Assembly (NCBI GenBank): GCA_949316495.1
Contig: OX439000.1
Location: forward strand, 3,598,501 to 3,662,500
DNA length: 64,000 nucleotides
Reading direction: 5' to 3'
Source: Amphiduros pacificus
Lineage: Eukaryota > Annelida > Polychaeta > Phyllodocida > Hesionidae
The notes beneath the pieces are model-generated. The model saw only the letters and a program-made list of their open reading frames with translations, had not been told where the DNA came from and made no database searches. This document shows, one piece after another, positions 22,744 to 33,645 of the stretch (within the stretch, counting starts at the first letter, position 1; every line of letters starts with the position of its first letter). A program made the position numbers and the translations under genes.

Positions 22744-24444
22744 ACAAGTCCTCGTGATGAGGCCGGGCTGTATATAAGACCTGGGTGCTGCATGTAGCCC
22801 TGCTGTGTCCGTGATGAGGCCCGGCTGTATATAAGACCTGGGTGCTGCATGTAGCCCTGCTGTGTCCGTGATGAGGCCGGGCTGTATATAAGACCTGGGT
22901 GCTGCATGTAGCCCCGCCCTGTCCGTGATGAGGCCGGGCTGTATATAAGACCTGGGTGCTGCATGTAGCCCTGCTGTGTCCGTGATGAGGCCCGGCTGTA
23001 TATAAGACCTGGGTGCTGCATGTAGCCCCGCCCTGTCCGTGATGAGGCCGGGCTGTATATAAGACCTGGGCGCTGCATGTAGCCCCGCTGTGTCCGTGAT
23101 GAGGCCGGGCTGTATATAAGACCTGGGTGCTGCATGTAGCCCCGCTGTGTCCGTGATGAGGCCCGGCTGTATATAAGACCTGGTCGCTGCATGTAGCCCC
23201 GCTGTGTCCGTGATGAGGCCGGGCTGTATATAAGACCTGGGTGCTGCATGTAGCCCCGCTGTGTCCGTGATGAGGCCGGGCTGTATATAAGACCTGGGTG
23301 CTGCATGTAGCCCCGCTGTGTCCGTGATGAGGCCGGGCTGTATATAAGACCTGGGTGCTGCATGTAGCCCCGCTGTGTCTGTGATGAGGCCGGGCCGTAT
23401 ATAAGACCTGGGTGCTGCATGAAGCCCCGCTGTGTCCGTGATGAGGCCGGGCTGTATATAAGACCTGGGTGCTGCATGAAGCCCTGCTGTGTCCGTGATG
23501 AGGCCGGGCCGTATATAAGACCTGGGTGCTGCATGAAGCCCCGCTGTGTCCGTGATGAGGCCGGGCTGTATATAAGACCTGGGTGCTGCATGTAGCCCTG
23601 CTGTGTCCGTGATGAGGCCGGGCCGTATATAAGACCTGGGTGCTGCATGAAGCCCTGCTGTGTCCGTGATGAGGCCGGGCCGTATATAAGACCTGGGTGC
23701 TGCATGAAGCCCCGCTGTGTCCGTGATGAGGCCGGGCCGTATATAAGACCTGGGTGCTGCATGAAGCCCCGCTGTGTCCGTGATGAGGCCGGGCTGTATA
23801 TAAGACCTGGGTGCTGCATGTAGCCCCGCTGTGTCCGTGATGAGGCCGGGCTGTATATGAGACCTGGGTGCTGCATGTAGCTGCGCTCTGTCCGCGATGA
23901 GGCCCAGCTGTATATAAGACCTGGGTGCTGCATGTAGCAGTGCAGTGTCTGTGATGAGGCCGGGCTGTATATAAGACCTGGGTGCTGCATGTAGCCCCGC
24001 TGTGTCCGTGATGAGGCCGGGCTGTATATAAGACCTGGGTGCTGCATGTAGCCCCGCTGTATCCGTGATGAGGCCGGGCTGTATATAAGACCTGGGTGCT
24101 GCATGTAGCCGCGCTGTGTCCGTGATGAGGCCGGGCTGTATATAAGACCTGGGTGCTGCATGTAGCAGTGCAGTGTCTGTGATGAGGCCGGGCTGTATAT
24201 AAGACCTGGGTGCTGCATGTAGCCCCGCTGTGTCCGTGATGAGGCCGGACTGTATATAAGACCTGGGTGCTGCATGTAGCCCCGCTCTGTCCGTGATGAG
24301 GCCGGGCTGTATATAAGACCTGGGTGCTGCATAAAGCAGTGCACTGTCCTCCATTAAGCTGTCAGTCGCCCAGTAATAAGACTTGATTGTGCTGGATTCA
24401 GTGATGACACAGTGATTAATGTGGATACCAATATTATTCACCAT
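22678..24444 (-). CDS. candidate repeat protein, 588 codons, 19-residue repeats
   Basis: This minus-strand frame starts at a true ATG (24442-24444) with an in-frame stop just before it. It reads about 30 unique residues, then about 28 repeats of LHAAPRSYIQPGLITDTAG, then a short unique tail. In this frame several recurring variants fall on third codon positions and are silent: CTA/CTT, GCG/GCA, CCC/CCG, GCA/GCG, ACG/ACA, GAC/GAT. In the competing 570-codon frame (22632-24344) these mostly change the residue. That frame (MQHPGLIYSPASSRTQRGY repeats, GTG start) instead ends in a hydrophobic segment (LQVLAVVAVLMLCIAFCIAI). The pattern could reflect coding selection or chance in a homogenised array. 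No splice signals, homology or expression are visible, so function is unknown. Confidence 0.25.
   Translation of the reverse strand: MVNNIGIHINHCVITESSTIKSYYWATDSLMEDSALLYAAPRSYIQPGLITDRAGLHAAPRSYIQSGLITDTAGLHAAPRSYIQPGLITDTALLHAAPRSYIQPGLITDTARLHAAPRSYIQPGLITDTAGLHAAPRSYIQPGLITDTAGLHAAPRSYIQPGLITDTALLHAAPRSYIQLGLIADRAQLHAAPRSHIQPGLITDTAGLHAAPRSYIQPGLITDTAGLHAAPRSYIRPGLITDTAGLHAAPRSYIRPGLITDTAGLHAAPRSYIRPGLITDTAGLHAAPRSYIQPGLITDTAGLHAAPRSYIRPGLITDTAGLHAAPRSYIQPGLITDTAGLHAAPRSYIRPGLITDTAGLHAAPRSYIQPGLITDTAGLHAAPRSYIQPGLITDTAGLHAAPRSYIQPGLITDTAGLHAATRSYIQPGLITDTAGLHAAPRSYIQPGLITDTAGLHAAPRSYIQPGLITDRAGLHAAPRSYIQPGLITDTAGLHAAPRSYIQPGLITDRAGLHAAPRSYIQPGLITDTAGLHAAPRSYIQPGLITDTAGLHAAPRSYIQPGLITRTCGSTSPRCSRGPYAVYCLLYCY
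22744..24335. repeat. 57-bp minisatellite, about 28 copies, TATA word in each
   Basis: The unit contains GATGAGGCCGGGCTG, TATATAAGACCTGGG and TGCTGCATGTAGCCCCGC at 57-bp spacing. Every complete copy except one (TATATGAG near 23854) carries TATATAAG on the plus strand flanked by GC-rich sequence. 57 bp is 19 codons, and two of the minus-strand frames stay open across the whole array (see the separate coding entry). Variants are single-base changes; I saw no indels inside the array. Confidence 0.98.
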
Positions 24445-25045
24445 TTACCCATGTCACCAATGCCTCACTCTGGATCCACATTTTCTCTGAATATTGATGA
24501 TTCATACAGAATCTATTTCATAACAAGTTTATAATCGAATACGTATCTAGCATGTATTTTCTTGTATTGCAAAGCCAATTCTGAAAAATAATATTCACTA
24601 TACTTGGTTAAAACATATAATCTAGGGAAAACAAACAAGTAAAATGGAATTTTCTTTACATATATTTTTTCTGTAAAATAACGTGAAAACATGTGTTGCA
24701 CATGTTATGTGTTGTTTTAGCATTCAGCTGAAATAAGAAACATGTCAACCAGATCTCTTTAGAATGTATCATATAAAATATATCGGGTTAAAATCACATT
24801 TGCTTCAATATCATGTGTCTGTAACAATATATCTGAGGTAAAAGAATAGCACAAATCCACATATTTCCAAGAGGTCACCCATATTATTTGAACAATCTTG
24901 AAGTCTTTCAGGGCGTCGCCTTGCTGGGCTGTTGTGAGAAAAATTTTCTATCCAATACATTACGTGTTAGGCCCTTAGCAGAATATGAGGCATACCGACT
25001 TACAGCTATCATGGTTATGCATGGTTTTATCCATTTTAATAAATA
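24336..25045. other. unique AT-rich sequence, no gene recognised
   Basis: Nothing could be supported here apart from the 5' end of the candidate repeat frame described for the 57-bp array (to 24444). Confidence 0.5.
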
Positions 25046-25997
25046 CGTCAGATTGACCACAATACGTCAGAATGACCACAATATGTCAGAATGACCATAA
25101 TACGTCAGAATGGCTACAATACATCAGAATGACCACAATACGTCAGAATGACCATAATACATCAGAATGACCACAATACATCAGAATGACCACAATACAT
25201 CAGAATGACCATAATATGTCAGAATGACCACAATACATTAGAATGGCTACAATATGTCAGAATGACCACAATACGTCAGAATGGCCACAATATGTCAGAA
25301 TGGCCACAATACGTCAGAATGACCACAATACATTAGAATGGTCACAACACGTTAGAATGACCACAATACATAAGAATGGTCACAACACGTTAGAATGACC
25401 ATTATACGTCAGAATGACCATAATACATTAGAATGGCCACAATACGTCAGAATGACCACAATACGTCAGAATGGCCACAATACGTCAGAATGACCATAAT
25501 ACATCAGAATGACCATAATACGTCAGAATGACCACAATACATTAGAATGGCTACAATACGTCAGAATGACCACAATACGTCAGAATGGCCACAATACGTT
25601 AGAATGGCCACAATACGTCAGAATGACCACAATACATTAGAATGGTCACAACACGTTAGAATGACCATTATACGTCAGAATGACCACAATACATTAGAAT
25701 GGTCACAACACGTCAGAATGACCATAATACATTAGAATGGCCACAATACGTCAGAATGACCACAATACGTCAGAATGGCCACAATACGTCAGAATTACCA
25801 TAATACATCAGAATGACCATAATACGTCAGAATGACCACAATACATTAGAATGGCTACAATACGTCAGAATGACCACAATACGTCAGAATGGCCACAATA
25901 CGTTAGAATGGCCACAATACGTCAGAATGACCACAATACATTAGAATGAGTACAATACATTAGAATGGTCACAACACGTTAGAATGACCATAATACG
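25046..25997. repeat. 19-bp minisatellite with a 304-bp higher-order repeat, about 50 copies
   Basis: The unit is GAATGACCACAATACGTCA, with variants GGCCAC, GGCTAC, GGTCAC, CATTA and CGTTA. A long block of variants in the same order at about 25440-25670 recurs at about 25740-25980. The marker ATGGCTACAATACG is at 25547 and 25851, 304 bp or 16 monomers apart. Confidence 0.96.
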
Positions 25998-26092
25998 TGC
26001 AAATGCTTTCCTTACCATGCCCAATTCAATTGTTTAATCTCCCGCGCCGAATCTACACCAAGGACATGACATAACCGTGAGCGTCTTGCCAC

Positions 26093-26530
26093 AGGTTACC
26101 AGAGAGTACCAGAGAGTACCAGAGAGTACCAGAGAGTACCAGAGAGTACCAGAGAGTTCCTGAGAGTACCAGAGAGTACCAGAGAGTACCAGAGTGTACC
26201 AGAGAGTACCTGAGAGTACCAGAGAGTACCAGAGAGTACCAGAGAGTACCAGAGAGTACCAGAGAGTACCTGAGAGTACCAGAGAGTACCAGAGTGTACC
26301 TGACAGTACCAGAGAGTACCAGAGAGTACCTGAGAGTACCAGAGAGTACCTGAGAGTACCTGAGAGTACCAGAGAGTACCTGAGAGTACCAGAGAGTACC
26401 TGAGAGTACCAGAGAGTACCAGAGAGTACCAGAGAGTACCAGAGAGTACCAGAGAGTACCTGACAGTACCAGAGAGTACCAGACAGTACCTGACAGTACC
26501 AGACAGTACCAGAGAGTACCAGAGAGTACC
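26093..26530. repeat. 10-bp minisatellite AGAGAGTACC, about 44 copies
   Basis: The AGAGAGTACC unit alternates irregularly with TGAGAGTACC, and rarer AGACAGTACC, TGACAGTACC and AGTGTACC forms. All six frames are nearly free of stops, which produces the VLSGTLWYSL-type frames on the minus strand. Confidence 0.97.
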
Positions 26531-26713
26531 CTGTCCCATATTTGTTGCAAAAAAGGTCGCTCTGGTCTAATATCCAGGGTCTTACCAGAGTATAAAGTCA
26601 TTATGGACCACAAAAGATAAAAGTACTCTGACATAAAAAAGATTATGTAAATGTGATCTATGATGAGAAAGGATCATTGTGATCCCAGCTATGATGTACC
26701 TTATAGTACCTTA

Positions 26714-26860
26714 TGCTGGCCGATATAGCTCAATTGGTAGAGTATTCGCCTTGAGATCCAGGGGTTCTATGTTCGAATCCTGGCCAGTTACTTTCAACCG
26801 CTATGAGCAGACATTGTCTGGTATCAGCGGTATATAAAAAATGTCAGCTTTACTTTTAGT
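26714..26860 (+). mobile_element. tRNA-derived SINE, copy 2
   Basis: An A box (TAGCTCAATTGGTAGAG) and a B box (GTTCGAATCC) are followed by the same body as the 4.6-kb copy: CTGGCCAGT, a CGCTATGAGCAGACATTGTC word, GTATCAGCGG, then TATATAAAAAATGTCAGC and a T-rich end. This copy keeps a fuller head (GCTGGCCGATATAGCTC) and a GAGCAGACA segment missing from copy 1. It therefore seems closer to the family consensus. Confidence 0.88.
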
Positions 26861-27446
26861 AATATATAATATTGTATATTACTCTAAGGATGTACCAAAG
26901 ATGACAAACTAATAACCTGTATCATGAAAATTAGTGAATTACTAAATCATCAATATAAAATGAAAAAGAAAATGCATGACGTGTGAAAATTGATGTAAAA
27001 ACCGTAGTGTACTTTTACACATATATTCCCATAATTATGCCATAGAAACTGTCAAATGACAGAGATGTTACACATTGGTTAGCTGGCCATCCCCACCACG
27101 GTTATTTTACATCATTCATAACATGCTTATGTAATACAGGGCGTTGTACTGGCTGCCTGCTTTAAGTCAGGGCTGGAGGCTTGGAGAATGATTCAGACTG
27201 TACATCTAACCTGTTCAATATCCTATGTGTTCATGCTCTGAGTCATGGGGTAAACAAATTAATCATGTTTAGGTGTAAAGTGGTGACAAACTTTATGCAA
27301 TATTCAATATGGCAGAACCTGATTCAGGATATGAGCAGTCACCACTTGGTGTTATATAACCACTCAGTAACTACTGCAAGGAATGACCTACATAGGAAGA
27401 CATATATAGCACTTGCCGGAAGGCAACAGAATATCACCTTTTTTCC
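26861..27446. other. unique sequence, no gene recognised
   Basis: A 103-codon frame (27181-27492) and a short RALYWLPA-like word near 27136 were examined, but neither is convincing. Confidence 0.4.
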
Positions 27447-27680
27447 AAGAGACATATTACCTTTGGTAGAATTGACCTGTTTGGTTCGGTAGCATATACT
27501 CCTTTGGTAGAATTGGCCTCTTTGCAGAGGCACATATTTCATTGGTAAGAATGATCTTTTGGGAGGGGACATTAATTTCTTTGTTGGAAATGGACTGTTT
27601 AAGAGGAATACGTTTTCATATGGTAAAATTGACTTGTGTAAATGTTGTTGTATGTGTAATTGGTAGAAATAAATCTTTAT
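27447..27680. repeat. decayed minisatellite, period about 38-40 bp
   Basis: Five or six diverged copies share words such as CCTTTGGTAGAATTGACCTG, CCTTTGGTAGAATTGGCCTC, CATTGGTAAGAATGATC and ATATGGTAAAATTGAC. Spacing wanders by a few bases, as expected for an old array. Confidence 0.7.
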
Positions 27681-30600
27681 TAAAGTAACAACATATGTCA
27701 AATTAAGGGTCTATTATCAGTCATTGTTGTTGCCAAGAAAAAACTTAGTGATTACAATTGATAAGTCATTTGGCCATAATTTGAATAACCCACTTCCTCT
27801 TTATATGTGCCATCGCTTAAATGAATCAATCATGTTACAATTAGGCGATAAACAAACATAATGTCTGGTTATATCTACTACAATGAAGATGATAGCGAAA
27901 GAGAATTTCACGAATCAAGCTTTCAAATACATTTTGCCCAATGGAATCATTTAATACTATATATGCATTATTTGTCATAACATTAATTTGATGATTCATT
28001 ACGGCTGGTTGCATTAAGGTCCCTGCCAAGTATTTGATACATTCATTATGATAGAACCGATTTAACTCCAGATAGCCGGTGTCGTGCAGAATTGTTCGTT
28101 CTATCCAACAGGAAGAAATTGACAATAGGTGTTTTGGTGTTATTTTCAAATTTTGTTGAGAAATTGAAATATTTTAGACCTTATTTAACACAGCACAGCC
28201 ATGGAATAAACATACATTTCTATTTTATCCAAGTTAAACCCCAGTATTTCTCTGTCTCCCAATGTAAGTCTAACTGACTAGTTGACTGCAGGCAATCTTA
28301 AAGAAGATGAAAAATACTCTCCTTTGGTTTGAGCTTACCGTCCTTTCACCTGTGAACGGGGGAGTAAGATTGATATGGCAGGCTATGTGAGAAATAGAGC
28401 TCCAGATCTCAATGTTATATATAGACTTTTTTATTCTTAAAGGTTGCAATCCCATATTTTTTTCAATTTTTGTTTAAATGTTCTTCATGCGTTTCAACTC
28501 TTAGCATATTTTTTTCCAAGATCAATTTCCGATGTTTTTCAGATTACAAGCAGAATGTGGCATCGGACAATATAGCGGTGATATCAATGAGTAAAGTGTG
28601 TTGACAAAGCTTATAATGTACACAGAAGTCGGGGTGCACGGGGTGACGGTGCCAATATCTGCCCATACATCCCCTCTGTGGACATAGACACGGAGAACAC
28701 ACACAGCGCCCTCTGTCGTGACAGGGTCATGTTTGCATGACACCTAAAGCAAATATAACACAATATTTACAATAACTTTATTCTCTTAGCTATGTTTGTG
28801 TTAAGAAACTTCATGTTATTGCCTTTTGTGTACAAGTATACATTTCGGTGACATCAAAGGATGAGACTTAATACGTTATATACTCCCAGCGGGCTGTGCG
28901 CACCTGGCAGGACAATGGACAGATAACCCGTACATATCTCAATCGCTGCTCTTAATGGAGAGGTAAGTTTACATGAGGAAAGATGACATATGATGTGGAG
29001 AGGGTTGAGATGAGTACCCCATTCATTGTGGCAGTCTAGCATGCCACTCACCTTCATACCTAATCTAATACCTCATAAATACCAATCAGGCCGCAGAGAT
29101 GTGTCCGGGCCGGAGGGTGGTTGTGAAATATCACCTCGCCCCGGCCTATCTTACACAAATTAACACCTCGTAGGACCTGTCTCGACGCGCACACATCCAC
29201 ATTACTTGTCATAATCTTCATTCCGCAAGAAACATGCTCACATCAATTCCCCGTGTTCCCCTGCTTGTAAAATGAAATGTGAGTAGAAACCTCAAGGTCA
29301 AGGAGAGGTCATGGTAAAATGGTCCATCACATCTTTACATACAAAATTTATGTTCACAGCGCAACGTCGATATTTTAAACCATAAGATATCAAAGCAGCA
29401 ATAAACTGACTTGTGCAGGTAAAAGAATTGTTTTGTTCTTAAATCGTGTTTTATTTCTTTCTCAAATCTGATTCTTGAGATATGTTTACCGCATATTTTT
29501 TATGAGTTCATACAAACCGGAAGCCCTCAAGATGACAAGTATCGTATATATTTGACAAGTTTTGGCGCATTCTCTCAGACATAAATGCCCTCGGTTGTGT
29601 GAGGTCTTATCATGGTGATAGACGCCCTACTTAGTCCCAGCGGGAGAAGGTCATCACATCCATTCTGTTTACATATTCACAGACATCCATTTATTGACAA
29701 CAGCATTAATATTAATGGTAGTCATTATATTGACCATACTGCCGGCCATCTCGCCATTAGTAATGGCTTTAGCTAAATTGTTATTAATTGATTTCGCATT
29801 CTGCCAAGGTTTTCTTGATATGTGTAAAGATTACTGCGTTTGGTGTGGACCTGTAGAAGCGAAGACTGGGGATTTAGTAGCACTTATTTCTGGGAAATGT
29901 GAGAGATCCCATAATGTGGTTCTCTCACTTGGAAGCTGTAACAACAGGACATGTGCGCAGGACATGTGCGCAGGATATTTGTCTTGTACACAAAGTAGGT
30001 CCGCCGCTTCACCCTCATCAATATCATTACGCCGGGGTAACATCAGGTGAAAATCACAAAATAAACATCCGCCGCTAGTTCCTGCCTCCTCTCGATTCTG
30101 ATTCTCAGTATCTGATCATTTTATCCAGGTGGGGATTATGTTTATCTTTAATCTTAGCTCACATAAGTAAACCCATAGTTCACACCTACAAAGAAAGGGC
30201 ACATTCTTCGCTCACACCTGGCACAAATCCCTGGCTCACACCTGATAAAAAAGTACTTGCATAAAAAGTGAAAACCCAAAATGCATCTAACTTTGCAGAG
30301 GGCCTGAAACAAGAAAAACATATAACATCTTACGGATCTTTAACAATATCTAACAGATATCTAACCCTTAATTTGATGAACTCCTATCCTCCACAAATGC
30401 ATATATACATCTTCTTTATCATCACACATAAAGTAAAGCATTATATATATTGGCATACCCCTTCTGTCCCACAACCCCCCTCCCCCCCAAGATAGACCTC
30501 CAAACTGTGCTGGTTCTAGCATCTCTCTCTGCTCATCCGATCCAATCACTGATGCGCAGAGGATGATGCGCACTAAATGATGTACACGAAGCGATGCGCG

Positions 30601-31207
30601 GCAAGTGATGTGCCCTCAAATAGAGTTCAGTTACTTTGGCAATCTTAGCAATTTCCCGTCATTTTCTGCTTAGTTTAAATCTTCTGACCTCAACCAACTT
30701 TTGCATCTTCTGTGCTTTAGCCACAGTTTGGCGTCTTGCCACTTATACAGGTTTATGCAAATTACAATCTCGGCCATTTCCATTAAACATTTCTTCTTCG
30801 CAAAAACAAAAAAACGCTTGGCGCAGTGCCCTCTAGTGACTGCTTCCCGCATTTATCGGGTGGCTTCCTGCATTCCACACCCTCTCATAATAATAATATA
30901 GATATTGACTACAACACAAAAAACTGAAATAAATCGATGAAACAAAATGTGTTGCCATGATATCCAGGCCTAGCTGGATTATTGTGGGAAAATAACACGT
31001 GGCCTCATTTTCAGCAATCATCAGCTGACTTCTACGCGCTCCTCTCAATCTACTCATGTGCATGTTTCTCCCGTGAATAACTAGTACTGCTGAAATGATT
31101 TGACATGTCAAACATTAATATGTCTTCTGTCAGTAATTCTTGTTTATATTAAACGCATTTCCTGGAACGAATATGACATCGTATAGAAAGGGCGCCCTGT
31201 TATGGGG
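27681..31207. other. 3.5 kb of unique sequence, no firm gene
   Basis: This is the longest repeat-poor stretch in the left half. It contains scattered frames below 120 codons, poly-A/T tracts and GC-richer patches near 28.6, 29.1 and 30.55 kb. One frame at 29.7-30.05 kb is listed as a weak candidate. No RNA gene or transposon end was recognised. Confidence 0.45.
29715..30050 (+). CDS. weak candidate, hydrophobic N-terminus and Cys-rich body
   Basis: Taken from the first ATG, this frame has about 111 codons. A strongly hydrophobic start (MVVIILTILPAISPLVMALAKLL in two segments, quoted here only as composition) is followed by nine cysteines in the next 60 residues. This is the layout of a small secreted or membrane-anchored Cys-rich protein. 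A directly repeated ACATGTGCGCAGG at 29951-29976 creates part of the Cys pattern. I know no family for it, and an AT-rich stretch can mimic a hydrophobic start by chance. Confidence 0.12.
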   Translation: MVVIILTILPAISPLVMALAKLLLIDFAFCQGFLDMCKDYCVWCGPVEAKTGDLVALISGKCERSHNVVLSLGSCNNRTCAQDMCAGYLSCTQSRSAASPSSISLRRGNIR

Positions 31208-31446
31208 GTTGTCTCTCTGGAGTCCTGTCTCTCTGTAGGTGTCCTGTCTCTCTGTGGAGTCCTGTCTCTCTGTGGAGTCCTGTCTCTCTGTAGAGTCCTG
31301 TCTCTCTGTAGAGTCCTGTCTCTCTGTGGAGTCCTGTCTCTCTGTAGAGTCCTGTCTCTCTGTAGAGTCCTGTCTCTCTGTGGAGTCCTGTCTCTCTGTA
31401 GAGTCCCGTCTCTCTGTTGAGTCCTGTCTCTCTGTAGAGTCCTATC
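31208..31446. repeat. 18-bp minisatellite GTCCTGTCTCTCTGTAGA, about 13 copies
   Basis: The 18-bp unit varies mainly at GTAGA/GTGGA. It equals six codons (SCLSVE), so two plus-strand frames stay open, but the sequence is a simple CT-rich repeat. Confidence 0.96.
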
Positions 31447-32150
31447 TCTGGTTTAGCATAAGTGAGTCTCCTAGAACTACCGGAAATAACCTTTTTGTTT
31501 CATACCCAGAATAGAAAGCCTGAAAATGTTTTTTTTTAAAGCGTGTAAGGGAACTAAACATATCTAAAAAGTGGCACCTTCAGAATGGTTGTGTCGGGTA
31601 TATACTGAGCTTGGCATATCAGAGAGTGTAATTAGAAAGGGGTGTATCTGGCAAGCAGTAGTAGCTCTGTCATGGAGTGTCTAGAACCTGGGTGATAGGT
31701 TTTATACCATATCAGATGTACTCAGGATAACGCCTTATCCCACCAACTACAAGCATCCTGGAGGCTATCACTCAGCAAGCCATTTATCATAAACATTTAT
31801 TGCTATTTCTTTATCTGGTGTGGGCCATATTCTGTCATGTCTTTGATGTGTGGGTCTGTTGTCAACAAGTTTCCCTCAGTGTCACTGTATGCAGAGGAAT
31901 GTCACACAAAGTTGCTCCCCATCAAACATACCATCTTATTCACAGCAGGCTAGGCATTCATTTGATCCATATCAAAGTGCTCTCACATCCTCATTCTATT
32001 TTTTCTTCTTTTATTAACATTTCTTCTATTTGTCGGTTTCATTTTTTCTTCTTCAAAAATTCTCTTTGAGCACATGGCTAGTTCTTGCGATGTGAATGAA
32101 GCCTCGGCGTGTTGGCGCTTGTCGCGGTGGAGTGTGTCCAGTGACAAGCC
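31447..32150. other. unique sequence, no gene recognised
   Basis: One 89-codon frame (31800-32069) begins with a hydrophobic stretch and ends in a poly-Phe run from a T-rich tract. It is not convincing. Confidence 0.5.
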
Positions 32151-32417
32151 GGGGCTAGGTACAGTGACTGCCGGGGTTAGGTACAGTGACTGCCGGGGTT
32201 AGGTACAGTGACTGCCGGGGCTAGGTGCAGTGACTGCCGGGGCTAGGTACAGTGACTGCCGGGGTTAGGTACAGTGACTGCCGGGGCTAGGTACAGTGAC
32301 TGCCAGGGCTAGGTACAGTAACTGCCGGGGCTAGGTACAGTGACTGCCAGGGCTAGGTACAGTGACTGCCGGGGCTAGGTACAGTGACTGCCGGGGCTAG
32401 GTACAGTGACTGCCGGG
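32151..32417. repeat. 22-bp minisatellite, about 12 copies
   Basis: The unit contains GGGGCTAGGTACAGTGACTG at 22-bp spacing, with GGGGTT/GGGGCT and CCAGG/CCGGG variants. Confidence 0.96.
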
Positions 32418-32440
32418 AAGGTCATGCATCATCCTTCACC

Positions 32441-32555
32441 GGGAGATGACCTGATGAGTGGTCAGTCTCTGAGATGACCTGCTGAGTGGTCAGTCTCTGA
32501 GATGACCTGCTGAGTGGTCAGTCTCTGAGATGACCTGCTGAGTGGTCAGTCTCTG
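32441..32555. repeat. 28-bp repeat, 4 copies
   Basis: Four near-identical copies of a unit containing GATGACCTGCTGAGTGGTCA and GTCTCTGA follow the 22-bp array after a spacer of about 23 bp. Confidence 0.93.
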
Positions 32556-33645
32556 ATCACTCAATCAAATAGCAAACGTCTGCTAAAGTATTCCACAGCA
32601 TATCTACATCCCACCATGAACCGCCTGACCGTGACCAACAGAAAATATAATCAAGCCAACTTCAAATAACATAAATCTGGATTTCCCATATCAGATAATC
32701 TGCGAGAGAACATCAATTTTAAGAAAGAGTTCTATATTTCATGTTTCAGTAATTATACACGTGTTTGTAGGTTTGATCAGTAAGGTGGGACGGTTCAGAG
32801 ACACAGCAGCAGGCCCTCTTGGCAGTATCTCCCGCGGTACCGCAGTCATTCCGCGTGGCTTCACGCAGGTTGTATGTAGGCACTGGTGTGACAAATGCAC
32901 CCGGACAGATCTGTGCTGAGCACCGGCCTGACATCGCGGTGAGGGGAACCAAAGTCTGCATGTACCTTGCCCTTCATTTGTCTGATTATTTACTGCCGAT
33001 TTTCACTGCTTACTTGTGCATGCGATGGAACAAGTTGACTAACTGCCATTGCCAAGACCTGCCAACACATGGGACTGCTAACCGGCACTCGGCTGTGGTT
33101 TCACGTGCTTAATTTAAAATATATTTCCATATGTTCAGAATGCACAGTTACAAACATGAGAACACAACAGATTGCATTTATGTTGAAAAAAATGCTTGCG
33201 GTTTGTGAGTAGAATGTTGTAATATCCAAATGGGTGTAAATGGGTGTAAATGGGTGTAAATGGAGGTAAATTGGTGTGTGTGTGGGGGGGGGGGGGGTAG
33301 AATTATATCCCCTAAACAAGTTAAATAGAATAATTCTATTCTCTTTATTTCAGATAGAAATGTCTCTATGCAGTGATTTAGTCATGGTTTTAAATTAAGT
33401 TTATATTTCAGTGAATTTATTCAAAGTTGGTGGCGTGAAATATGATAGAAATGTCCGATGCATTTTATACAATGGGGGGCGTCAAGGGGGTGGTCGGTGC
33501 CCCATGGTCAGATTTCTACCACACAATACATACACAAGTCAAATAGCCAAGGTGGGGGTCAGTGAACCCAATATTTTCTTAATTCGGGTAAATTTTCATC
33601 GTACTAAGCACTCATTTCACAAACACGCATTATACCCCGGGGGTT
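32556..33645. other. unique sequence with a small GGGTGTAAAT repeat and a poly-G run
   Basis: At 33231-33262 there are four loose copies of AAATGGGTGT. They are followed by a GTGTGTG tract and about 14 consecutive G around 33283-33297. No gene is supported. Confidence 0.6.

Noticed and set aside
26053-26634. Minus frames with VLSGTLWYS repeats
   Set aside because: These are by-products of the 10-bp array; both alternative phases are open too.
27125-27190. LINE C-terminal LHWLP-type motif (RALYWLPA)
   Set aside because: Only eight residues fit, and the following sequence does not continue the pattern.
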